Shown: positions 1 through 7,141 of the stretch, one piece after another
Layout: every line of letters begins with the position of its first letter
Position numbering within the stretch: the stretch's first letter is position 1
Source: DMER01 sp003451645
GTDB lineage: Bacteria > Pseudomonadota > Alphaproteobacteria > Micropepsales > Micropepsaceae
Direction of reading: 5' to 3'
Length of the DNA: 29,621 bases
Assembly: GCA_031976175.1 (NCBI GenBank)
Contig: DALYLR010000037.1
Coordinates: 1-29,621 of the forward strand
Program-made: the position numbers and the translations under genes
The notes under the pieces: model-generated
Databases searched by the model: none
What the model was told of the DNA's origin: nothing
What the model saw: only the letters and a program-made list of their open reading frames with translations

Positions 1-52
1 TAGCGCAACTTTCCGCTCTCAAATCGAAGTGATTTGATCGCCCGTTGCGCTA
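1..52. repeat. Nested inverted repeat at the 3' end of the methyltransferase gene
   Basis: A perfect 9-bp inverted repeat (TAGCGCAAC at 1-9, GTTGCGCTA at 44-52) encloses a second perfect 7-bp hairpin (TCAAATC 19-25, loop GAAGT, GATTTGA 31-37). The outer right arm includes the TAG stop of the minus-strand methyltransferase gene. It could be a transcript-end structure for that gene, but no T-run follows before the window edge, so intrinsic termination is not established. Confidence 0.45.
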
Positions 53-928
53 GACGCGCGGAGTGGTCTTGGGTGCCTTGGTGGCGAGGAAGCAGCGCAC
101 GGCCAGTTCGCCTTTCTTGAGGGCATCGTGGCGGGCGGTCCATTGTTTGACTTGATCGGTCAGCGCATCGCCCGCCCCTACCGTGCCAGTGGTTTGTGAC
201 CGCAAAACCGAAAGCACCACTTCTTTCATCTGTGTGAAGTTGGCGACGATCGCGTCCCGATAGCGCGCGGTGATGTCCACATCCGCATCAATGCGCAGAC
301 CTGCACTCACCAACGCGAATTGAACATCCGACAAGCGCCAAATGATGGGCAGATATTGGGCCGCGGCCCCGAAAATTGTTTGGCGGCGCTCGGCCGTAAT
401 GGGCTCAGGCCCGCTTACCAAATCCACCAGGAACAGCATTCCTCCCGGTTTGAGCGCCGCACTCATCGCCTTGATGACTTGCGGGCGATCCTTGCGCTCA
501 TGCATGCGCATCACGCAAATGATTGCGTCGAATTGCCGCCCCGCAGGGAAGCCGTCACTGCGGGTGATCCCAAAATGCTTGATGCTGAACCCGGCAGTAA
601 CCCTTAGGTTCAAGGTATTGGCGGCCTGCGCATAGCCTTGGTCCCACTCGTAGCAAACAACCCGCGAATTCAGCGTGTCGGCAAGTTCGCGCGCCATGCC
701 GCATAGGGCGGAGCCGAAAATCGCCACGTCCTTGTCGCGGTTGAGTTTCAGGGCCGCAATGGCGTCCTTGGCGAAAACACGCTCGACGGGGATAAAAAAG
801 CCCTCGCCCCATAAGGCTTGAACGGCTTCGAGTTGCACTGCGGATACAGGGGGAGGCTGAGGGGCCGTCTCGCCCGCACGCGCCGTCTCACCACTCGGAT
901 TGGCGCCCTGCACTGCCACAAAACTCAC
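50..928 (-). CDS. Class I SAM-dependent methyltransferase, unknown substrate
   Basis: Predicted 292-residue soluble methyltransferase. After a Pro/Ala/Gly-rich N-terminal stretch (residues 8-30), a Rossmann-type SAM-binding fold is visible: the motif I region VAIFGSALCGMAR at 68-80, an acidic end of strand 2 at YEWD (93-96), and FDAIICVMRMHE (133-144) followed by LKPGGMLFLVDL (159-170), the usual post-motif III pattern. The C-terminal helix WTARHDALKKGELAVRCF (263-280) is conserved-looking but I cannot link it to a named subfamily. The start is GTG at 928 with a GGTGGGGAAG-like ribosome site just upstream. It is the last minus-strand gene of the group running down from argC, 74 bp after the hydrolase. 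Methyl transfer from SAM follows from the fold; the acceptor is unknown. Confidence 0.8.
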   Translation of the reverse strand: MSFVAVQGANPSGETARAGETAPQPPPVSAVQLEAVQALWGEGFFIPVERVFAKDAIAALKLNRDKDVAIFGSALCGMARELADTLNSRVVCYEWDQGYAQAANTLNLRVTAGFSIKHFGITRSDGFPAGRQFDAIICVMRMHERKDRPQVIKAMSAALKPGGMLFLVDLVSGPEPITAERRQTIFGAAAQYLPIIWRLSDVQFALVSAGLRIDADVDITARYRDAIVANFTQMKEVVLSVLRSQTTGTVGAGDALTDQVKQWTARHDALKKGELAVRCFLATKAPKTTPRV

Positions 929-1002
929 CCGGCTTCCCCACCCACGGGAAAACTGTAGCGCAGATTTCCATACAAGAGGTTACGCGGGTAATGTTTCTAT
1001 CA

Positions 1003-1980
1003 CTACCTCTGGCTGTATCGCGCGAAAAACGCTGCGACCCGGTTAAAGACCAAATCCTGCTCTTTACCGTGCAGCAATAAATGGAAGCCGCCCTCAATGA
1101 CCGCGAAGTCTGACCGTGATCCCAGGGCCGAGTGGGCATCGCGCGCGGCAGCCATGGGGGCGATGTCGTCCTGGTCGCCATGGATAAAGAGCACCGGCCC
1201 TTGGACCGTGGCGAGCCGCTGATTGGCCGCCTCCATCAGCATGACGAGGCCATAAAGCGCATCCGCCCGCACCCGCTTGAGAATAAACGGGTCGGCCGCC
1301 ATGGCTTTCAGCCGGTCCACATTGTCGCTTGGTTTGAGATCGAGGCCGCGCCCGGACAAGGGCTCCGCAGGCGTCAGATGCGCCAAGGTCCACAAGCCCG
1401 CGCGCTCCAGCCAGCCGAGCCGCGACCAACCCTGCAAGCCAGGGGCAATGAGTACCGTAGCGGCAACAGATGGCGGCTCCTCACTGCCCAAGGCAGCCAA
1501 AGCGACCGCGCCGCCCATGCTCTCGCCCACCAGATAGACCGGCACGCCCGGATGGCGCGCCTGGACCAAGCGCACCGCGTCGGTGACATCGCGGGTCAGG
1601 GCGTCCGTACCCGGCCAAACGCCATCGCCCAGCGTGCGGCCAAAGCCACGCTGATCATAGGCATAGGTGGTGAAGCCTTGGCCCCGCCAATGCTCCGCCG
1701 CCGGACGAAAGGTCTCGCCGTAATCGTTCATGCCATGCAAGGCGACGATGACACCGCGCACCGGGCCCTCGGCCTGCCACACCGACCAGCGCAAGCGATA
1801 GCCATCGCGGGCAATGAAGGCCTGGTCAGACGTCTCAATTGCGGCTGCTGGCGCGCCTGGGCCCGGCGCCAGGATCTGCGGCCCGGCGCAGGCGGAGAGC
1901 AGCAGCAGGGCCGCAGCTAGGAGCCCAAGGCCTGCACTACCCGCGCGCGCAATTCCGGCAAGACCTGCTCTTCGAACCAT
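1003..1980 (-). CDS. Alpha/beta-hydrolase lipoprotein, monoacylglycerol lipase-like (lysophospholipase family)
   Basis: 325 residues from the ATG at 1980. The N-terminus is a lipoprotein signal: basic start, then hydrophobic GLLAAALLLLSAC with lipobox Cys31, so the protein is probably anchored on the periplasmic side. The fold is the serine aminopeptidase S33 / monoglyceride lipase type: LHGMNDYGE (81-89), YAYDQRGFG (106-114), nucleophile elbow GESMGG with Ser154, acidic residue probably Asp271 in HGDQDD, and His300 in GGFH complete a normal triad. The likely substrate is a monoacylglycerol or lysophospholipid ester, by family only. The start lies 64 bp inside the 3' end of the uracil-DNA glycosylase gene in another frame. 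The same frame stays open up to 2193, but that extension would bury the lipoprotein signal, so I prefer 1980 (2013 is an alternative ATG). Confidence 0.85.
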   Translation of the reverse strand: MVRRAGLAGIARAGSAGLGLLAAALLLLSACAGPQILAPGPGAPAAAIETSDQAFIARDGYRLRWSVWQAEGPVRGVIVALHGMNDYGETFRPAAEHWRGQGFTTYAYDQRGFGRTLGDGVWPGTDALTRDVTDAVRLVQARHPGVPVYLVGESMGGAVALAALGSEEPPSVAATVLIAPGLQGWSRLGWLERAGLWTLAHLTPAEPLSGRGLDLKPSDNVDRLKAMAADPFILKRVRADALYGLVMLMEAANQRLATVQGPVLFIHGDQDDIAPMAAARDAHSALGSRSDFAVIEGGFHLLLHGKEQDLVFNRVAAFFARYSQR

Positions 1981-2495
1981 GGATTTTGCTTCAGCCAGCC
2001 ATTGTTGCGCCATGATGGGTGCGGCAGGGGCATCGCCTCCGGCAGATAGTCGCGGAAGGCCGCCACCGTCGCGGTCAGGCCCGACCTTACCCGATCCCCC
2101 AAATGCCAGCGCTGGGCATAGGCGCCAATCAGCACACGAAAGCGCAACTGTGGCATTTGCGCCATAAGCGGCGCGCGCCAAGTCCTGGCGCATTCGGGCC
2201 TGGGCGGCCGGTCGCCGCCCTTGGCGTCGAGGCCAGGAAAGCAGAACCCCATCGGCACAATCGCAATGTCTGCCTCGTTATAGAAGCGCTCCGGGGACAG
2301 ATCGAGCCAAGCGCGCAGGCGCTCGCCTGAGGGGTCGCTGAAGGGGACGCCGCTCGCATGCACCCGGGTGCCGGGCGCCTGGCCCGCGATCAGCAGGCGG
2401 GCGGTGGACGATACTCTGAGCACGGGCCTGGGCTCCAAATGCCCGGCGCAAAGGCGGCAGGCCCGGATGTCCGACACCAATGCATCAAGGGCCAT
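1917..2495 (-). CDS. Uracil-DNA glycosylase family protein (probable Fe-S type)
   Basis: 192 residues, full length for the small uracil-DNA glycosylase superfamily. Visible motifs are GQAPG (38-42), GVPFSDPSG (49-57) and the C-terminal LPHPSWRNN (157-165), the equivalent of the DNA-minor-groove loop. Cys13, Cys16, Cys85 and Cys102 follow the C-x2-C...C-x16-C spacing of the [4Fe-4S] cluster in family 4 type enzymes, so a cluster is likely. The motif A residue after Gly is Gln rather than the Glu of classical family 4, so activity on uracil or another deaminated base is inferred from the family only. ATG start at 2495, 3 bp after the stop of the AtuA-family gene, so it is probably cotranscribed; its 3' end overlaps the hydrolase start. 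Confidence 0.82.
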   Translation of the reverse strand: MALDALVSDIRACRLCAGHLEPRPVLRVSSTARLLIAGQAPGTRVHASGVPFSDPSGERLRAWLDLSPERFYNEADIAIVPMGFCFPGLDAKGGDRPPRPECARTWRAPLMAQMPQLRFRVLIGAYAQRWHLGDRVRSGLTATVAAFRDYLPEAMPLPHPSWRNNGWLKQNPWFEEQVLPELRARVVQALGS

Positions 2496-2498
2496 CAG

Positions 2499-4295
2499 CT
2501 AGAGCATCTGCGCGAGCTCAGGCGGCACCGGCACGGGGAACTCCAGCAGGATCTGCGCATGGGCTTTGCCTTGCGGGTCATTGCGCAGACTGGCGATGCC
2601 GCCGCCGCCCAAGGACTGCGGCAGGAGGAAGTTGAGCGCAGGCACGCCTGGCAGCTCAAAGCGTTCGCACACGCCCTCGCCCGCATCGAACAAGTGGCCC
2701 AAATAGGTGGCGACGGCGCGGGCGCTCAGCGTCGCGCGGATATAAGGCATGTAATCCGGCTTGCGCGCGATGATGCCAATGTTCGAGGCGTTCCCTTTGT
2801 CGCCGCTGCGGCCATAGGCGAGTTTGATCAGGGGCACATGAACGCCGCCGGTGACGTGCGCGGAGGCCAAGCCGTCAGGGCGCTTAATGGCGGACGGCGT
2901 AAAGCCGCCCGCGGTGCGAATGGCGACCGGCGTCGCATTGGGCCCGCTATGGCACGTGACCTCTACCGCGGACTTTGGCATCAGGAACGAGAACAGCCGC
3001 ACGACGGGAGAGACCTTGGGCCGGTTGCCGCCAAGGCCCGTGAAGCCTTGCGCGAAGGAGGTGGCGCCGGATGCCGCCTCCCGCACCAGCATGTTCAGAG
3101 CCCGCTCCTCAGGGTGTTTGGCGGCCAGTTTCAGGATGACCTCTCGAGATGCGAGCGCCCCTGGCCGCGCATGGGGGCCGTACGAGGCCTCCGTGCCGAC
3201 AATCTCAACGCTGCTCTCGGTCAGAGGCGCCATATTCGCGTCGCGCAGCATGCGCTCCATCCGTTTGAGGACGGCATGGCCTGTGCGCTCGGCCTTTATC
3301 CGTGCGTCGATGCCGCCGATGGTGATGTAATAGCCGACCCGGAAGCCGTCCTCATAGGTCGCACAAACCTTGTAGTGCCCGGACGGCGGCGTGCCTTTGG
3401 CGCCCGACACGCGCACACGGTTTGGCCCCACCTCTTCGATGCGAACGCCTGAGAAGTCGCACGTCACATCCGGCAGCAAATAGGCTTGCGGGTCGCCGAT
3501 CTCATACACAAGCTGCTCGGCAATGGTGCCAAAGGTGACACAACCGCCCGTGCCTGCGGGCTTGGTAATCTCAAAGACGCCATCCTTGCCAATCGTGCAA
3601 ATCGGATAGCCAATATTGGCCCAATCCTCACTGTCCTGATAATCCGTATACACACCACCACAGGCCTGCGCGCCGCATTCGATGATGTGACCGGCAAGGC
3701 TGCCCGCCGCCAGGAGATCATAATCCGTGTCCGCCCAGCCAAACTCATAAAGACAGGGACCGAGTGTCACGGCGCTATCGACCACGCGGCCTGTGATAAC
3801 AATGTCGGCGCCTTGAGCCAGCGCCTGCGCGATCGCGCGTGCGCCCAAATAGGCGTTCATCGAGGCCAGGCGCTCCGGCAAGATCTCGCCGGTGAACATC
3901 TCCTTAGGCGCCGATTGGCGGATCTCCGCCTCCCGGGCTAGCAGATCGTCGCCCGTCACATAGGCAACCTTGAGCGACAGCCCTTGCGCGGCGATGAGCG
4001 CCTCGATCGCCTCAGCACAAGCACGCGGATTGACACCGCCCGCATTGGAAATGACCTTGACCCCTTGAGCCGCGATGTCCTTGAGGCAGGCCTTCATGGT
4101 CGCGGTCACAAAATCATGCGCATAGCCCATCTTGGGGTCGCGGGCCCGCTGACGCGCCAAGATCGACATGGTGATCTCCGCCAAATAGTCGAAGACCAAA
4201 TAGTCGATGTTCTTGGAGGCGAGCAATTGCGGCGCGGCGAGCATGCTGTCGCCCCAAAAAGCTGACGCGCCGCCGAGGCGGATGGTGGATTTCAT
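2499..4295 (-). CDS. AtuA-family protein (DUF1446) with fused C-terminal ferredoxin-fold domain
   Basis: 598 residues. The N-terminal ~470 residues are the DUF1446 / acyclic terpene utilisation AtuA domain (start IRLGGASAFWGDS, then ISNAGGVNPRACAEAI, VTGDDLL and ITGRVVDSAVTLGP). Residues ~487-598 (from VPLIKLAYGRSGDKGN) are the small AtuA-associated domain, here fused in one chain, as is common. AtuA sits in the acyclic terpene (citronellol/geranyl-CoA) degradation cluster of Pseudomonas, but its reaction is not firmly known and homologues are widespread. No acyl-CoA carboxylase, lyase or dehydrogenase partner lies nearby, so a terpene role is not supported here. ATG at 4295 is preceded by AAAGGGAA at good spacing. 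It lies between the GNAT gene (31 bp upstream) and the UDG gene. Confidence 0.88.
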   Translation of the reverse strand: MKSTIRLGGASAFWGDSMLAAPQLLASKNIDYLVFDYLAEITMSILARQRARDPKMGYAHDFVTATMKACLKDIAAQGVKVISNAGGVNPRACAEAIEALIAAQGLSLKVAYVTGDDLLAREAEIRQSAPKEMFTGEILPERLASMNAYLGARAIAQALAQGADIVITGRVVDSAVTLGPCLYEFGWADTDYDLLAAGSLAGHIIECGAQACGGVYTDYQDSEDWANIGYPICTIGKDGVFEITKPAGTGGCVTFGTIAEQLVYEIGDPQAYLLPDVTCDFSGVRIEEVGPNRVRVSGAKGTPPSGHYKVCATYEDGFRVGYYITIGGIDARIKAERTGHAVLKRMERMLRDANMAPLTESSVEIVGTEASYGPHARPGALASREVILKLAAKHPEERALNMLVREAASGATSFAQGFTGLGGNRPKVSPVVRLFSFLMPKSAVEVTCHSGPNATPVAIRTAGGFTPSAIKRPDGLASAHVTGGVHVPLIKLAYGRSGDKGNASNIGIIARKPDYMPYIRATLSARAVATYLGHLFDAGEGVCERFELPGVPALNFLLPQSLGGGGIASLRNDPQGKAHAQILLEFPVPVPPELAQML

Positions 4296-4326
4296 GGCTG
4301 CGTTCCCTTTGTTGTTTGTCGTCAGC

Positions 4327-4803
4327 CTAACGGTTGAGCCCGGCTTGTTCCACCCCGCACACCATCTGGATCACCGGCCTGCCTGAGTTGGGGTTGATCC
4401 CTTCCCCCACTTGCACGAACCCATGACGCTGGTAGAGCGCGATGGCCGTGTGATTGTCGGCATTGACCTCAAGGTTCAGGCGTGAGGACCCATGGTCTTT
4501 GCACCATTGGATTAGTGCGCCGCCAACGCCGCGCCCCCAATGCGCCAGCCCCACCACCAATTGATTGATGTGACCTGTCGCCGGGTCGAGCGTAACAAAG
4601 CCTGCGAGCTGTGCGGTGGCCGTGTGTGTGGCAAGGCAAATCAAAACGCCCTGAGCGTGAAACGCGGTCAGCCGCTCGATGAGCCAGACGCGCCGTGCCT
4701 CGAAGTCGATCTCAGGATAGGCCCTTTGCCAGCTCTCCACCCAAAGATCGGCCATAGCGTGCATTTGGGAGCCGTCAAACAGCGTGAAGCGCAGCGCCGT
4801 CAT
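4327..4803 (-). CDS. GNAT-family N-acetyltransferase
   Basis: 158 residues. The acetyl-CoA pyrophosphate loop is GRGVGGAL (90-97), preceded by the strand INQLVVG (79-85), and the C-terminal half has LNLEVNADNHTAIALYQRHGF (109-129), the usual GNAT strand-helix-strand ending. It therefore transfers an acetyl group from acetyl-CoA to an amine; the acceptor cannot be read from the sequence. The ATG at 4803 overlaps the argC stop by 4 bp (ATGA), indicating translational coupling. A link with arginine metabolism is possible from this coupling, but the protein is not recognisably an N-acetylglutamate synthase, so this is inference only. The reading frame is open further upstream inside argC, which I take as coincidental. 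Confidence 0.85.
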   Translation of the reverse strand: MTALRFTLFDGSQMHAMADLWVESWQRAYPEIDFEARRVWLIERLTAFHAQGVLICLATHTATAQLAGFVTLDPATGHINQLVVGLAHWGRGVGGALIQWCKDHGSSRLNLEVNADNHTAIALYQRHGFVQVGEGINPNSGRPVIQMVCGVEQAGLNR

Positions 4804-5849
4804 GGGAAGAGCGGCAACTGCTCCAGCCCCATGGTCTCGGGCAGACCGAACATGATGTTGAAGTTCTGAACACCCTGCCCCGTCGCGCCCTTCACCAGAT
4901 TGTCGAGCACCGACACGATAATCGCGCGCTCCGGCAAGCGGTCTTGTGCCACACCGATGAAGCAATGGTTGGAACCGCGCACATGGCGCGTCTGCGGCGT
5001 CTGGCCAAAGGGGAGCACATGCACAAAGGGCTCCTTGGCGAAGCGGGTGCTCAACTGTGCGTGAAGCCTAGCCGCATTGTGCCCATTGATGCCGCGCACA
5101 TAGATCGTGGCCAGCATACCCCGGTTCATCGGCATCAAATGCGGCGTGAAGGTTGCCGTCACCGGCCGCCCCGCCGCCTTGGACAATTCTTGGTCCAGCT
5201 CGGCCATATGCCGGTGGTGACCGACACCATAGGCATGCAGACCCTCCGCCACCTCAGTATGCAGATTGGCCTGTTTCTCGCTGCGCCCTGCGCCCGAGAC
5301 GCCAGACTTTGCATCGACAATGATGTCCTCAAGGCTGATCAGCTTTTCCTCAACCAGAGGAATGAGCGGCAGCAAGGTTGTGGTGGGGTAGCAGCCGGGA
5401 CAGGCGGCGATGCGCGCCTTGGCCAAGCGCTCCCGGGCAAATTCCGTTAGGGCGTAGACAGCGCCGGCTTGCAAGCCCGGCGCCTGATGCTCATGGGCGT
5501 ACCATTTCTGGTAAAGCTGCGGTTGCTCCAAGCGGAAATCGGCGGAAATGTCGATCAGGCGCACATGCTCCGGCACGCTCAGCGCCACTTCCTGGGTCGT
5601 CGCGTGCGGCAGACAGAGAAATGCGGCGTCGATATCGGTCCAGACTATGTCCTTGATGCTGATCAGACGCGGCAGGTCGAGCACCGCGAAGTGCCCAAAC
5701 ACGTCGGATGCCAGATCGCCGGCGCGCCGGTCGCCGGTCAGCGCCACAATCCGCACGCGAGGATGGCGGGACAAGAGGCGGATCGCCTCAGCGCCTGTAT
5801 AGCCTGAGGCGCCCAGAATGGCGACGCGGATCAGTGGCTCGGTGCTCAT
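4800..5849 (-). CDS. argC: N-acetyl-gamma-glutamyl-phosphate reductase
   Basis: 349 residues. ArgC reduces N-acetyl-glutamyl-5-phosphate to the semialdehyde with NADPH, the third step of arginine/ornithine synthesis in the cytoplasm. Visible are the NADP-binding loop LGASGYTGAE (12-21), ISADFRL (101-107), the catalytic cysteine Cys153 in CPGCYPTTTLL (150-160), and SGVSGAGR (182-189); YGVGHHRHMAE (207-217) supplies the conserved active-site His region. I chose ATG 5849 because AAAGGACC lies about 8 bp upstream and the protein then begins just before the Rossmann strand; the frame is open to 5891 without a better start. It follows rpsI on the same strand, but a strong terminator separates them, so argC probably has its own promoter in 5850-5936. 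A TTGACA-like hexamer (minus strand, 5899-5904) is present, without a good -10. Confidence 0.96.
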   Translation of the reverse strand: MSTEPLIRVAILGASGYTGAEAIRLLSRHPRVRIVALTGDRRAGDLASDVFGHFAVLDLPRLISIKDIVWTDIDAAFLCLPHATTQEVALSVPEHVRLIDISADFRLEQPQLYQKWYAHEHQAPGLQAGAVYALTEFARERLAKARIAACPGCYPTTTLLPLIPLVEEKLISLEDIIVDAKSGVSGAGRSEKQANLHTEVAEGLHAYGVGHHRHMAELDQELSKAAGRPVTATFTPHLMPMNRGMLATIYVRGINGHNAARLHAQLSTRFAKEPFVHVLPFGQTPQTRHVRGSNHCFIGVAQDRLPERAIIVSVLDNLVKGATGQGVQNFNIMFGLPETMGLEQLPLFP

Positions 5850-5904
5850 CGGTGTTGGTCCTTTGGCCTCGCTTTGAGGTGCGACGGTCACCGCGTCATG
5901 TCAA

Positions 5905-5919
5905 GATGCTGATAGCATC
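5905..5919. promoter_or_regulatory. 15-bp dyad upstream of argC
   Basis: GATGCTGATAGCATC is a 6-bp perfect dyad with a 3-base centre. It lies between the rpsI terminator and the argC start, about 55-70 bp upstream of the argC ATG and next to the TTGACA-like hexamer at 5899-5904. It could be an operator for argC, but no regulator is known from this sequence and a 6-bp dyad can arise by chance. Confidence 0.25.
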
Positions 5920-5936
5920 CATCAAGTATGGCCAAC

Positions 5937-5963
5937 AAAAAAGGGCGCCCGGTTGGGGCGCCC
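5937..5963 (-). terminator. Rho-independent terminator of rplM-rpsI
   Basis: Perfect 8-bp GC stem GGGCGCCC (5943-5950 and 5956-5963) with a five-base loop (CAACC on the transcript), followed on the minus strand by six T (A-run 5937-5942). It begins 25 bp after the rpsI stop, a textbook position and structure. Confidence 0.9.
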
Positions 5964-5988
5964 GACTGTCTCGCGATAAAGATAAGCC

Positions 5989-6483
5989 TTAGCGCTTGGA
6001 GAATTGGAAGCTGCGGCGGGCTTTGACCTTGCCGTATTTCTTGCGCTCGACCACGCGCGGATCGCGGGTCAGATAGCCGCCTGCGCGTAATGTGGACCCC
6101 AAATCGGGTTCATAAATGCGTAAGCACTTGGCAATGCCATGGCGTAGCGCACCCGCCTGACCCGACAAGCCGCCGCCCACAATCGTGGCAAAAATGTCGT
6201 AGGAGGCCGCGCGATTGGTGGCGACCAATGGCTGACGCAGGATCATGCGCAAGACTGGCCGCGCGAAGTAGACCTCTTCAGTGCGGTAATTCACGGTCAC
6301 CTTGCCCGAACCGGGCTTGAGCCAAACGCGCGCGATGGCGTTTTTCCGCTTGCCGGTCGCATAGGCGCGGCCCAGCGCGTCCAACTTGCGCTCCGCAGCC
6401 TCCTGACCTTGCGCGTCCCCACCGGTTTGGCGCTTGATCAACGTGCTCTTCATGTCGCCTAAAGTTTGTGTCGTCTCGGACAT
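5989..6483 (-). CDS. rpsI: 30S ribosomal protein S9
   Basis: 164 residues. S9 binds 16S rRNA in the small-subunit head, and its C-terminal tail reaches the P-site tRNA. The core begins at about residue 40 (RAYATGKRKNAIARVWLKPG), with the VGGGLSGQAGALRHGIAKCL region and the basic C-terminus GKVKARRSFQFSKR ending in the expected Lys-Arg. The first ~38 residues are an N-terminal extension relative to the ~130-residue E. coli protein; such extensions are usual in alphaproteobacteria. It follows rplM by 17 bp in the standard rplM-rpsI operon and ends at a strong terminator. Confidence 0.98.
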   Translation of the reverse strand: MSETTQTLGDMKSTLIKRQTGGDAQGQEAAERKLDALGRAYATGKRKNAIARVWLKPGSGKVTVNYRTEEVYFARPVLRMILRQPLVATNRAASYDIFATIVGGGLSGQAGALRHGIAKCLRIYEPDLGSTLRAGGYLTRDPRVVERKKYGKVKARRSFQFSKR

Positions 6484-6500
6484 ATGTGTGTGCCTTACGC

Positions 6501-6980
6501 TTAGCCGGTACGGGTGTTCTTGCGGTTCATCGCCTTGACGTCCAGCGGCTTGGGCTGCTGCGCCGTGTGCGGATGATCCTTGCCCTTGTAGACCTTGAGG
6601 TTCCGCATAAGCTGACGCCCCAAGGGGCCGCGCAGCAGCATACGCTCCACCGCCTTTTCAACGACGCGTTCAGGGAACTTGCCGCCGAGGATCTTGCCCA
6701 CGGCGCGCTCTTTGATGCCACCGGGATAGCCCGTATGCCAATAGAATACCTTGTCGGTCAGCTTGTTGCCCGTGAACACGACCTTATCGGCATTCACGAC
6801 AATGACGTTGTCGCCACAATCCATGTGCGGCGTGTAGATCGGCTTGTGCTTGCCCTTGAGCCGGGTCGCGATGATGGTGGCGAGACGCCCCACGACCAGC
6901 CCCTCGGCATCGATCAATATCCAGTCTTTCTTGATGTCGGCGGCCTTGGCCGATGTTGTGCTGGCCGTTTGCAGTACCAT
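6501..6980 (-). CDS. rplM: 50S ribosomal protein L13
   Basis: 159 residues. L13 is an early assembly protein of the large subunit. After a short extension the family core starts at KKDWILIDAEGLVVGRLAT, with KPIYTPHMDCGDNVIVVNA, YWHTGYPGGIKER and RMLLRGPLGRQLMRNLKVY, all classic L13 segments. I place the start at ATG 6980, with GAGGATTGGGA just upstream; an in-frame start at 6998 would lack a ribosome site. It is the first gene of the rplM-rpsI transcript and has a TTGACA-type promoter about 30-60 bp upstream of the ATG. Confidence 0.97.
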   Translation of the reverse strand: MVLQTASTTSAKAADIKKDWILIDAEGLVVGRLATIIATRLKGKHKPIYTPHMDCGDNVIVVNADKVVFTGNKLTDKVFYWHTGYPGGIKERAVGKILGGKFPERVVEKAVERMLLRGPLGRQLMRNLKVYKGKDHPHTAQQPKPLDVKAMNRKNTRTG

Positions 6981-7010
6981 TGTTCCCAATCCTCGCAATC
7001 GAAGGCGCGG

Positions 7011-7039
7011 TGACTACGCAATCGGGACCGGGGTGTCAA
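7011..7039 (-). promoter_or_regulatory. Sigma-70 type promoter for rplM-rpsI
   Basis: On the minus strand, a consensus -35 TTGACA (7034-7039) is followed after 17 bp by TAGTCA (7011-7016) as a weak -10. The start point would be near 7004, about 24 bp before the rplM ATG. The perfect -35 and spacing suit a ribosomal-protein promoter; the -10 is poor, as is common in alphaproteobacteria. Confidence 0.6.
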
Positions 7040-7072
7040 GGGAAAAGGCTAATTTGGCTGGCTTTTTGTGTT

Positions 7073-7090
7073 GCGGTATCCTGATACCGC
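7073..7090. promoter_or_regulatory. 18-bp perfect dyad between rplM and the crotonase gene
   Basis: GCGGTATC-CT-GATACCGC, extendable by one T/A pair on each side, is a near-perfect palindrome. It lies about 34 bp upstream of the rplM -35 box and 51 bp upstream of the crotonase ATG. The length and symmetry suit a dimeric repressor operator; a two-base loop makes it a poor RNA terminator and there is no T-run. The regulator is unknown and is not encoded next to it. Confidence 0.45.
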
Positions 7091-7141
7091 ACTCGGATGT
7101 TGACCCTCGCTTAGGCGGCTCTGCTGCGCTACAACGCGGCG

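Noticed and set aside
1981..2193. N-terminal extension of the alpha/beta hydrolase within the UDG gene
   Set aside because: The frame is open, but using it would place the lipoprotein signal about 70-100 residues into the protein. The overlap is inherited from the out-of-frame UDG coding sequence.
2358..3452. A 364-codon open frame on the plus strand opposite the AtuA-family gene
   Set aside because: It is antisense to a well-supported protein and shows no recognisable domain, with biased Arg/Gly/His composition.
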